From Oryzias latipes (Eukaryota > Chordata > Actinopteri > Beloniformes > Adrianichthyidae), in the NCBI RefSeq assembly GCF_002234675.1, contig NC_019879.2, positions 18,364,355-18,428,354 on the forward strand: a DNA stretch of 64,000 bases, in the 5' to 3' direction. The notes below the pieces were generated by a model. It was not told the DNA's origin. It did no database searches and was given only the letters and a program-made list of their open reading frames with translations. This document shows positions 19,301 to 29,331 of this stretch, piece by piece. Each line of letters begins with the position of its first letter. Position 1 is the stretch's first letter. The translations under genes were made by a program, and so were the position numbers.

Positions 19301-22300
19301 TATCCAGCCGTAGAGTTTTGAGCCTGGTGCCACCTCAGACGAACATGGATCTATTCAGCTAAAGAAAGATGCATCAGAATGGAGCGGAGCATTGTATCAT
19401 ATTTTCTACGTCATAAATGCGCTTTTTCTCAAACTGCCTGTTTTCATCTGCTCCTGATTCACAACGATTTGAATAAAGAAATACTCAGAAATGCAAATTT
19501 AAGCTTCATTTCCTTTATATATGTTCTCCATCATGATAAAAATGCCACAAGAACATGTTAAAAACTCCAAAAGCAGCATTTTTATTGATCTTTAAAAAGG
19601 AACGGAGAAAATGTACAATGTCGGTGAAATGATTTCTACCTTGAAATGCTACACTGTATATGAAACCCTCCCCTGCTTTTTGTTTTTCAAACTCCCTTTC
19701 TGTTGGTGTTTAGTCAATAGCTGTGGCCAGACAATGCTGACCCCAGTTGAAAAGGAGTGGGAAAACCCACCCAGAACCGTGGTGGCAGTGTTCTGCCTCT
19801 GCCCTCTGCTCACTCAGCTTTAGGAAGGAAATGGCCGAATCCCCAGCAGAGACACTCACTTCCATATTTAGGACTTCAAGCCATTGTTAAAGTAGACTAG
19901 CTGGCTGCCAGTCGCTCCCCGCCCAAAACCCCCTGCCTGGTCATGGCAGCTAACCCTTTAACAACATCAGGTCACACTCTTTCTGCAGGTTGAACATCAT
20001 TTAGAGAGCTCCCTCTGCTGGTCACAGCTGTAAAAACATTCAATTGATCAGATTTCTCATCTATTTAGTGGTTAAATTACATACATTGTCAACTCATATA
20101 GTGATCATTGGGCTTTTTTGCACATTATTCTTGCAGTTAATTAGAAATTCAGGTTTTTTTAAAGGAACATGTTTATTTACTATTCTCAAATATAATGTTT
20201 TTCTACATTTTTCTTTGACAAAATTCCCCGAATGGTTGCAGGTTTATTTTTCATTATGGTAGATGCTCAGTCTGTAGAACAGAAGTAACTTGCATTTTCT
20301 TTCATATCTGCAGGCTCTGAGCAGACAAAAGCATTCACAGAAACCAGTAATGTGTCCCCAGAGGTGGCCAACCTCTCAACTGAGCCGCTCACCTCCAGCT
20401 TCACCACTGATGCCGTCAGCAGCAGCAGCAGCTTCAGCAGCAGCAGCAGCAGCTTCAGCAGCAGCAGCAGCACACACTGGAAGGAGTTAACTCACACAAG
20501 CCGGATTTCAGGTCTCCCCCACTCTGTGTCGTGGGAGCCGTCGTGGCCCTGGGCGTTTCCCGCGGAAGACGGCCTTCCCCAGGACAGCCCGGATACCAGC
20601 AGCCAGCAGGGCACCTCCACCGCTCTGATGTCACGCAGCACCTTTCTCACCGACAGCACCACCGTCTCTCGTTCCGGGGAGAGGACGCTGCTCTCCGTGA
20701 CCTCCTCCAACAGCAACAGCACCTCCTCCACCTTAGCTGAGGACTCCAACTCCCATCAGCCTCCTTCCACCTGGGGCTTACCTCCCAGGTCTGCAGAGCC
20801 TGATTCCACACAGAGTGGCTCATCCGCAGGGACTAATGGAGGAGAAACAACAGAGCGGCGTGTCACAGAAACATTTACAGACAGTGGAACGGCAGCGAGG
20901 GCCAGAGGAGCCCCGAGTTTTTCTGGTCAAACTAACACAACTCAACAAGAACTACTTTCATCGTCACAGGAAATTTCAGGATCCACATCATCGCTGGACA
21001 CGGAGCAGTCGGATCTCTCTGTTTCTTCCACTCCTCCAGTCACCTCGCCTTTGGGAGGCCTTCCAAACATCACCGGGACAAACCAGGGCTCAGGTTCTAG
21101 TGTCACCGGGACAAACCAGGGCTCGGGTTCTAGTGTCACCGGGACAAACCAGGGCTCGGGTTCTAGTGTTCAACCATCCACACAGTCCTCCACTGAGGCT
21201 CACAGCTCCAGCACTCAGAACCAGGGCAGAAGTGAAGTGTCTTTTCTTCAGACCAGTGAGGGCATGGGTCTGCCAGCAGCGCCTTCTACTGTCAGAACTG
21301 TTGTAACTGAAGCGGAAAACCCCCTGACAGACGCACCGCTGCTGTACACTGCTGACTTTCTCACTACAACACCTGTCACTGTTACTAAAAGGTGAGCAGA
21401 ACCGCTTTTGTTAATGAATATATAAAGTTATTTTACAGATTTAACATAAACATTTTAACTACTGCAGACTTTAGATGTCATGTCAGCTCATTGCGAAAAA
21501 TACTAACTGGAACTGTTTTCATATCACCTAAATTTGTTTTTTCTTTAACAGTCAGATAACAGAGGGAGACACCTCCACTGTAACTGAGGTCACATCCACC
21601 AGACTAGCTTCTACCAGCTCTTCTCCACCCTCCACCTCATCAGGGGTCGGAGTCTCCCCCAGCACTTTTCCTTCACAGTCCCCTATAAAGACCACCCTGC
21701 CGCAGACTGCCCCCTCCCCCACGTCCTACACCCTGACCCCGCAGACCTCGGTGACGCACCCGGGTCACCATGTATCGCGCGGTCAAACCCAGAGGCCCGC
21801 GACAGGAATGACCCTCCCGACAAAAGCCCCGACCGTGACCGCCGTAACGAGCGGAGGAACCCTCAGGAGCTCCACCGCTCACACTCGGTTGATCTCCACC
21901 ACCTCCACCCGCAGCACGCCAACAGAGAGCACAGGACATCTGCACACGACCCAGAAACAGACTGACAGGGGGGCCAAAAAGGCCCCAGGAACGACCCCAC
22001 CTGTTGACATCCAACCCACCAAGGGACCCCCGAGTGAGTGGTTGAGCTATATCTGGTGAAGAAGCACCCTTTGACCAACAGATGAATGCAGTGTTTGGAA
22101 AAAAAACATTTCTTTCTGGATGCTAAAGAAATTAAGAAGAAACTTTCCAAACACCCACCATTCATGTAGAAAAAACATCACTGACATCGACTGAATTTAC
22201 CTCCATATAATCATGACTATAATATCTGGCAACTGATGGCTATCCTAACTTGCAAAAATTGCATAATTCCACAGTAGGACCACCTTAAACTATGTGTCCC

Positions 22301-25300
22301 TAACCCCCATAAGGAAGCCTGTTTGTTTTGGTGTTCTCTGTTTTTGGCTGAGAGGGAGCTCTTCTGACATCTAGTGGTAAAATGGAGGTAGTACACACTA
22401 GTTAATTGAACTCTTATCATGGAGAGATTGACGTATCCATTTCTGATTCAAACTTGATTCACAGAGGAAAGAAGTCTGAACACTTCAGTAGCTGCTCCAT
22501 CTGAGAGGGAAAAAAAAACATCAGAACTGATGAGGGGAGCCGTCCAACCAGAAAATTCTTTTAAGACAGAAGTTGAAAGACTGCTTTCACAAAATTTAGT
22601 TAGATTTCCAAATACTTTTCTTCTAAATAATTGGATTCACAGTCTTAAGAGTCGGTAGTTTTTATCTAAAAAGACAAAACTTGTAAAAAGTAAGATGTCA
22701 GAGGAGTATTTTCTGCTTCCCTTCTGTACTGCAGGAGACCCCTGTGCGTCCAACCCCTGCTTGAACGGAGGAATGTGTAAGAGCTCCCAGCGCCATCAGT
22801 TCACCTGCCGCTGTCAGCAGGGATGGAAAGGACGCACCTGCAACCAAGGTATTATTATTCATCCATGCCTCACAACGATCAGAACATGCAGAGGGATCAC
22901 ATTTCATTTCAGTCTTACAGAATCACAACTGTCTACTGTTTTTTTTTGTTTTTTTTTTAGATGTGGATGAGTGTAAGCAGCAGCCTTGCCCTGCCGACTC
23001 CACCTGCATCAACACCCGAGGCTCCTTCAGCTGCGAATGCCCGCTGGGCTTTGACCTGGAGGATGGGCGCTCGTGCACGAGAGGTGATGCGACAACAAAA
23101 GAGATTCCTATCCAGACCCCACCACATGCTCCTTTTTTCAAACATCCATGCATTTGCTTTTGCAGCTAAGACGTTCCTGGGGACGTTCAGCTTTGACAGA
23201 TATGATCCGTCCATCAGGAGCATCGCAGTCCACGACCTGCAGAGAGAGATCATCCAGCTGGTGAGACGTCCACGCAGCTTCGCTCGTCTCTTTTTGCAGC
23301 ATCCGGGTTACATGTCGGACATAAACGTGCTTGTCTTTGCCGCAGCTTAATGTCTCACTGTCCGTCCTTCGAGGCTACAGCCGCTCCACGCTCAGCAAAC
23401 GGTAAATCAGCTGCATTTATTTGGGCACAATTGGTTCTCCCCCCCCCACCCCCCCCCCCCCCCCCAGTTTCCGAACTCACGGCATGTGGATTTACTCTCA
23501 CAGGGAGCAGGGTGGGATGCAAATCTTGGCCGTCAACATGTTTTCACTTTCCACTGACGTGACGACCACGGAGGTCTTCAACAGCATCCAGATGTCTCTC
23601 AACAACTGCAGCTCATCTCTGACCCACTGCCGAATGTTGCTGCAGCACCGCCTCTCCTACCGCAGTAAGTCTGTCAGCCTTAAACGTGTCTGACGTGTGC
23701 CTTCGGCATCTATTTCAGCAGATTCAAAGGCCCTATACCATGCTATTCTCAAGCCTTTTTTTCCAAACAATATCCATGTATATGATCATATATTACCTTT
23801 GGCACTCAAAAGAACACATTTTTTATTATATATTAGTTATTTTCCTGAGCTCTCTTCCAACCCGGAAGTCAAACGACTCGATCTCTGAGGCACCAGCTTT
23901 CGCTCCGTGTGGTTTCATGACGTCAACCCAGAGCCAGCCTCTGCAGCGTGTCTGCATCTCACCCACGAAAGCAAACATCTGAACTTTTGCAAAGATGGAT
24001 GAGCTCAGTGTGCATATAAAAGGAAAGCGTTTATTCCGATCGCCGCTAGCTAGCTCAGTGGAGAAAGTGGGTGTGTTTGTTAGTCTGGGGGCGGTCCTGG
24101 CAGAGCAGACTCTTCCTGGAAGGGGCTGTTCTCACTGGTCTACGTCAGCTCGAGAGAGTGAGGGAGGGGCTGGTGCTCAGAGTGCAGGTTTTCTAGAGGA
24201 ATACTCAGAAATGGGTGAAAGGATCATAATACCACTTTGGGGATTCTGTTTGTGAGGAATGAATATCATAATACACTTAAGAGCTCAAAAAATGGATTTT
24301 GCACCAAATCCAGGCCTTGAGGGCCGGTGTCCTACATGTTTCCAACCGTCCGGCTATTGAAGCTCCTTACTGGCTAAACACACTTAATCCAGCAGATATT
24401 GCTAGCGGGAGGCCGGCCCTGAGGCCTGGATTTGGGCACCCCTGGTTTTAACATTCAGAAAATGTTTGAACAGCCACCAGGGGGCGCAGCTCACTATGTT
24501 TTGTATTTGAATAACCTGTTGCATCCTGATTTCTTGTTTTGACATCTGCACCAAAAGGGCAGAAAGTATGTTTTCTCTAGAGCAAGGGTGGCGAACACGC
24601 GGCTCTTTGCGGCTCATCATGTTTTCTATATACTGTGCCTCATAGTTTTTTTCCTATTAACCACACTCAAACGCATCAGAGGGTATTAAAAAGAAATGAT
24701 AAATAATAATACTAAAAGTAATGTGTGTGTTTTGATGCTGCCCCTGACAAAGAAGTGACCGCCAATCATTTGCGTGGGTTTCGCGCAATAGCGGAAAAAA
24801 TTACTAAACATTTGATGTGCGTGCAGACCGTGACCCTCATGGTCAAAATGGCTAAATTCAGAATATAAAGATGAACACAGGACGTTTGTGGAAGAATGGG
24901 AAGATTCTTACTTTTTAACTGAACGGAATGACAAGTCACTATGTTTATTATTATGAGCTTTTGGAAGCGGTAAAATAGTTCATGGCAGAAAAGAACAAAA
25001 CGTATCCCAGAAAAAATTAAAAACTCTTCCTGATCAACACAAAGTGTCTCCTTTATGAACAAGTGGAAGCTTTTCAAAGTGCACATGCAAAACAGCAATC
25101 TGTCCCACTTTCCTTCATTGCGGAGCTCACAGCAGAAAGCTGCAATCCAAATGAATAAAGCGCAGAACGTGACGCTGCCTGCTGACCTCCATGGTTAACT
25201 CTGTAAACTCTGGCTAAGCTGCGTTTGATGTGTGTATTGAGGGTGGACACTTTCCTTGAAATAAACACAAATACAATACTTGCTGTTGTGTTGTAGGGAG

Positions 25301-27348
25301 AGGAGTGTTTTATGGAACATAATACGGCTTTAATTGTGTGTTTGTGTGTGTGCGTCTTGGCAGGTCAGTGTGTGGTGTGGCTCTTTGACTCTCACAGTGA
25401 ACAAATTCTGCTCATGGTGTCACCCCTGCTCTAGAGTAACTTGCATTTGGGGGGATTCTTTTATTCTTTTTATTCTCACAACGGTGTAAAAGTGTCACAA
25501 TTGTTGCATTTATGAGCTTTTGTGTGTTCCAGCTGAGAGTTTGTGTCAGGCTCAGAGGACCCGCTGTGATCCGGAGCGTACCGTCTGCTCCGACAGCAGC
25601 GGCACGGCCTCCTGCCAGTGCCTGCAAGGCTATTACAAGCACAACTCTGATGACCTGTCCTGCTTAGGTGAGCGTTTCCGTGTCACTCACCCACAGGTTT
25701 TCTGTAAAGCATATGAGTATTTGGAGATTTTTGAGAACTTTAAATAACTAAAAACGTCTTCTTCCAGAATGTGGTGATGGCTACAGGCTGGAAAATGGCA
25801 CATGTGTCCCGTACGTTTGAATTATTTCTTCTTAATGGGAAATGAAAGTGCTGACGTCCTCTATAACCCAGTTTCTGCTTTTCAGGTGCATGTTTGGATT
25901 TGGGGGCTTTAACTGTGGAAATTGTAAGTCAGTAGAACACAACTGTTTTTCTTATTACAGACAGAAATGTTGATGAGTTGATTAATTTTTTTTTTCTCAT
26001 CAACTCTGCAGTTTACAAGCTGATTGCTGTTGTGGTGTCACCAGCAGGGGGCGCTCTGCTCCTCATTCTTGTAATTGCTCTCATTGTGACCTGCTGCAAG
26101 TGAGACGACCCACCTTTGAATCCTAAGAAAATCCCATGTTCAAAGAAAACTTTCCTCATGCGTTTCTTTTGTCATCTTTTAGGAGGGACAAAAACGACAT
26201 CAACAAAATCATCTTCAGGAGTGGAGACATGCAGATGTCCCCATATGCAGATTTCCAGAAGAACAGCAGAATATCCATGGAATGGGGCCGGGAGACCATA
26301 GAGATGCAGGAGAACGGCAGCACCAAGAACCTTCTGCAGATGACGGACATTTACTACTCTGTACGTGAAGCTTACAATCACCATTTGCAGTAAAATCAGT
26401 TATTAGTTTCCATTATTCTCAGAAATACAATTAGAGACCCACTGCAATCATCTTTTGATCTTTTTTTAAAGCGTTCCCAGTGGTATTTTAGTTATCGTTT
26501 TCCCGTTTTTAGCCAAAATCCTGTGTCATTTTCTAGGACATAGTTTCTGCAGAGCAGCACTAGTTCATTAGAAATTTGCCTCTGAGTTGTGGGCATGACT
26601 GTTAGCATGGAGCGACCCCGTCTCCCCTTCCCCTCCCCATTGCTTATACTTCTCTGTTCAAGCAGAGCAGGGAGCTGTTGGCCCACCCACCATGTTTTCT
26701 ACGTCACAAATACGTTTTTTCTTCATGTGCTCCTGACTCACAACAATTTGAATAAAGAAATACTCCCAAATGCAACTTTGAGCTTAATTGTTTGATTATA
26801 TATGTCCCTCCATCATCAGAAAATACCCCAACAACATGTTTAAAAGACCAAAAACATTATTATTCAAGTGGGTCTTTAAACTACCTCAAACTCATCGACC
26901 ATTTTCACAATTAATTTGAATGGATTCAGAGAAAAGTGCTTTGTCCCAAAATGCAACACTGATTCTCTGAATCAGCTGGTTTACATAGATTGCGTAAGCA
27001 CGTCACTACTGTTATGTGTCACATATCAGTGCAAAGCTGCTTTTGTCTCTGCTTCGGAATGACGTTAATACTGAAAACGCTTGAAAAGCTGCAGTAATCA
27101 AAGGTGTCAACACTGGTGCTAAAGAGCTGAAATGATCAGGAAAAAGATTCTGTTCCTTATGCTGATAACTCTCCTTCACTTCCTCTCTGTGTTTCTTCCT
27201 TTAGCCCGCCTTGCGGAACTCCGACCTGGAGAAGAACGGTTTGTACCCGTTCACGGGCCTGCCGGGGTCTCGCCACTCGTGCATCTACCCCGCCCAGTGG
27301 AACCCGTCCTTCACCAGTGACGATTCCCGCCGAAGGGACTACTTCTGA
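16246..27348 (+). CDS. heg1: Heart development protein with EGF-like domains 1 (HEG1), complete
   Basis: Endothelial/endocardial single-pass receptor whose cytoplasmic tail binds KRIT1 of the CCM complex. Exons: 16246-16522, 20314-21391, 21552-22033, 22735-22848, 22961-23083, 23166-23260, 23346-23401, 23468-23664, 25533-25667, 25768-25810, 25886-25923, 26012-26099, 26183-26360 and 27205-27348; all phases agree, giving 1015 codons. Order: signal peptide (FCVSLWVLLLEPPRPLGAW), Ser/Thr-rich mucin region to about residue 612, EGF domain (CASNPCLNGGMC), calcium-binding EGF (DVDEC...CINTRGSFSCEC), a SEA-like segment (about 691-807), a third Cys-rich EGF-like region, membrane helix (about 882-906, ALLLILVIALIVTCC) and a tail ending SRRRDYF, the KRIT1 FERM-binding motif. 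Upstream neighbour slc12a8 is as in mammals. In-frame repeats make the mucin region variable. Confidence 0.96.
16523..20313 (+). other. heg1 intron 1
   Basis: 3.8 kb from GTAAGA to TTTCATATCTGCAG. It contains one complete TTAA element (18983-19595). A possible old hAT remnant near 17255-17345 (GTGGGCCAGATATGGCCCAC) is too weak to annotate separately. Nothing else was recognised. Confidence 0.7.
18983..19595 (+). mobile_element. TTAA-ended MITE, copy 1 (complete)
   Basis: Starts TTAAAGTTCCACT and ends GATCTTTAA. Diagnostic interior: ATCATCTTTTGATCTATTT, GGACATAGTTTCTGCAGAGC, GAATAAAGAAATACTCAGAA. TTAA ends suggest a piggyBac-mobilised element; that is inference. It lies in heg1 intron 1 and has no transposase. 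Confidence 0.75.
20418..20471 (+). repeat. Interrupted (AGC)n in heg1 exon 2
   Basis: Runs of AGC separated by TTC encode serine tracts SSSSSFSSSSSSFSSSSS in the mucin domain. The three-base unit keeps the frame, so length changes would be tolerated. Confidence 0.9.
21067..21172 (+). repeat. 33-bp in-frame tandem repeat in heg1 exon 2
   Basis: Three tandem units starting CACCGGGACAAACCAGGGCT at 21071, 21104 and 21137. Each encodes the 11-residue unit TGTNQGSGSSV, Ser/Thr-rich and suited to O-glycosylation. Units differ by one or two bases. Confidence 0.92.
22034..22734 (+). other. heg1 intron 3
   Basis: 701 bp between GTGAGT and TTCTGTACTGCAG. No repeat or exon was recognised. Confidence 0.7.
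23726..24305 (+). mobile_element. Inverted-repeat element, family with AAGGGCCTATACCATGC ends, copy 1
   Basis: Starts AAAGGCCCTATACCATGC. Diagnostic interior CAGCGTGTCTGCATCTC and GGCTGTTCTCACTGGTCTA is shared with the copy at 47755-48027, whose right end GCATGGTATAGGCCCTTA is the inverted repeat. The right end of this copy is eroded (ends GGATTTTGCACC) and abuts the next element. Confidence 0.65.
24306..24444. mobile_element. Palindromic hAT-type MITE
   Basis: The left arm AAATCCAGGCCTTGAGGGCC (24306 onward) and the right arm GGCCCTGAGGCCTGGATTT (ending 24433) are near-perfect inverted repeats about 85 bp apart, followed by GGGCACCCCTGG, a common hAT end in fish. No coding capacity. Confidence 0.65.
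24575..25436 (+). mobile_element. hAT element with exact 8-bp target duplication
   Basis: The element 24583-25428 is flanked on both sides by CTCTAGAG (24575-24582 and 25429-25436). Ends: CAAGGGTGGCGAACACG on the left, and CAGGGGTGACACC when the right end is read in reverse complement. The 8-bp duplication, end sequence and transposase remnant all point to the hAT superfamily. It lies in the largest downstream heg1 intron. Confidence 0.85.
24848..25166 (+). pseudogene. Broken hAT (BED-finger, GTF2IRD2/ZBED-like) transposase N-terminus
   Basis: From ATGGCTAAATTC the reading begins MAK, then shifts frame to give RTFVEEWEDSYFLTERNDKS followed by LCLL and a stop. A downstream block reads VPLSFIAELTAESCNPNE. 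These match the N-terminal part of GTF2IRD2-related hAT transposases, including the start of the BED-type zinc finger. The catalytic domain is deleted and there are stops, so it is dead. Confidence 0.6.
26431..26879 (+). mobile_element. TTAA-ended MITE, copy 2 (complete)
   Basis: Starts TTAGAGACCCACTGCAATCA and ends AAGTGGGTCTTTAA, so the terminal inverted repeat (TTAAAGACCCACTT) is clear here. The interior carries GGACATAGTTTCTGCAGAGC and GAATAAAGAAATACTC. It lies in the last heg1 intron. Confidence 0.8.
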
Positions 27349-28010
27349 CTCCGGACCCTCGCTCCCTGACCCCTGCTGTTACACTGACGGTCGCTGCCAT
27401 GGTTTCATGCACACTGACGTTCGTGTGCGACTTGCACTGTTTTGAAAAACTACATTTGAAATCAGGGCTCCATCCTGCGTTTCAGGAAAAAGAGGAGGTG
27501 CTTTTTGTGATTTTTATGTTTTATTTTTCTTTCAGTGGGTTTGGATGCCTTTGGCTGTTTTGAAGAATGTAAATCCATTCATGTTCATAATCTCTACAGT
27601 CAAACATCCTTTTAGTATAGTACTGCTCAGTGCAGTATGGGGAAAACACTATATGCAGTACACAGCAGTAAGGGTTGATGCTTTGCTCTTCTATCACTGT
27701 AAAAATGCCCTGATCAGAAAAAATCTGGAAAAAGACCACAGAAGAATGCACAGTCATGGTTCAACAAGTAACCTGACGCCGACTGTTATTTATTCCATTT
27801 GAAGTAAGAATGATTGACATGTTATTCATACATGCTTTTTTTGTGCATGCATGTGTGTTTGTATGCTTCATCTGTCTAATCAGGATATAATTAGCTGTTT
27901 GCGTAATGATGAAGTAATATTTTTAGAGGTTCTGTCTGATGTCTATGTGACGTGTTGATTCTGGCGTTCTAGTCAGATGTGGTTATTTAAATAAAGAAAT
28001 CAAAAACCAT
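27349..28010 (+). other. heg1 3' UTR
   Basis: From the TGA at 27346-27348 to just beyond the AATAAA at 27990. No second gene is visible in it. Confidence 0.6.
27990..27995 (+). terminator. Polyadenylation signal, heg1
   Basis: AATAAA in TTATTTAAATAAAGAAATC, 640 bp after the heg1 stop. Confidence 0.55.
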
Positions 28011-28640
28011 CTTAGATTTTTTTTTTATACTGCAAAGATTGATTTTCATAGCTTTGACAAAATGGTCTGTGGGATTATTGACAGTTAAGTTACCTGTACT
28101 TTCTGTGCAAGTGAGGACAAAAAATGGAAGTTATCATATTTTAAGGGTTTCCTAAAGCATCCTGTAGAATTGGGATTGCATTCAAAGTTGTTTTTTTTTT
28201 TGTACACTTTTTTTTAAATTTATGTCCTGGTAGGAGATAGAAGTGTGGGTCTACAGCTGGATTCTCTTCCACTGCAAATTTGCACAAATGCCAGCCTCTG
28301 AAATGGAGTACTGTTTTTAGTGGAATGTACCAATTCTAACAAGAAAAACTTCAATTAAAAACACAAACTTCATAATATTCATAGTTTTCATCAAATTAAT
28401 TTTCTTTGAGTAATAGTCTTTACAGAAAGTGCGTTAATAACTTAGGATGAAATAAAGCAGCTATTTGCTTAAAAGGAAAAAGAAAATGAAATATTGTCCA
28501 GTAGGTAACATTTTTTAGTAGTACGCATCACTATCTTAAAAAATATTTATCCAATATTAAGCCATATATGAAACTTCAGGAATTGCCTTGTGAAATTGAT
28601 AGTAAAAGATGGCTTCATACAAATCAAGTTTTTGAAAAGC
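28011..28640. other. heg1-kansl1l intergenic sequence
   Basis: AT-rich, with no repeat or exon recognised. GC content begins to rise after 28650. Confidence 0.5.
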
Positions 28641-28649
28641 CGGATAGTT

Positions 28650-28950
28650 TACGGTGCGCATGGAAGTTCTGAGCTTTTCAGGAGTCCCTGAATGCATCAG
28701 CAGTCCGGTCAACCCCTGCGCGCTCCAAAGAGGATGTTCGGTTTGTCGGCAGTTGGTGGCAGAAAGAGGCGGAGATGCGGGACATCTCTTCAAACGTTCG
28801 TGGGGGATTAATGTGTTGAAGCCACAGAAAAATATAGCTCTATTAGTTAGAAACAGCAACCTGTCCGAAAGAAAGAACCGTCCTGATTCATAAAAGCTCG
28901 GGAAAAATCAGATCCGCGCGTCGAGTGGACGGTCCCACCTCAGCGGTCAG
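28650..28950 (+). promoter_or_regulatory. Probable kansl1l promoter and non-coding first exon
   Basis: A CpG-containing stretch (CCTGCGCGCTCCAAAGAGG, GATCCGCGCGTCGAGTGGAC) ends in CAGCGGTCAG followed by the strong donor GTGAGT at 28951. The next acceptor is at 29281-29282, so this is a plausible untranslated exon 1. The exact transcription start cannot be placed. Confidence 0.5.
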
Positions 28951-29331
28951 GTGAGTTTTAAATACTGTTCGATTTTAGGTACGTGCTCTTTTATAATTTA
29001 TTTACATGAAAATAAATGTTAAAAATTATTTAATTTGTCATGAGGGATCGTCTGACACGTAAGAAGAGTGGATTTATAAATCAGACTTTTATTTTGAAAT
29101 CCACTGTTGTATTAACGGTTAATTAGTGTGACAATTAAAAACTAAAAAAAAAGTAACGAAGGTTAAAGTAAACGGCTAAGAATTAACAAAATATAAAGTC
29201 TGTATGCATATCATAATGGATAAGTGTCAACATTGTAATTTTCTTCTTAAATTAATCATATTTATCTGTCAAAAATCCCCAGAGTCTGTGAGGTCTTCTG
29301 CTTGACCTGCCTTGACCTTCATGCCCTGAGG

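Noticed and set aside
20815..21306. 163-codon plus frame inside heg1 exon 2
   Set aside because: Overlaps the heg1 mucin frame out of phase; it stays open because of the repeat composition and fits no splice phase.
21673..22014. 113-codon Gly-rich minus-strand frame
   Set aside because: Antisense of heg1 exon 3 Ser/Thr/Pro codons.
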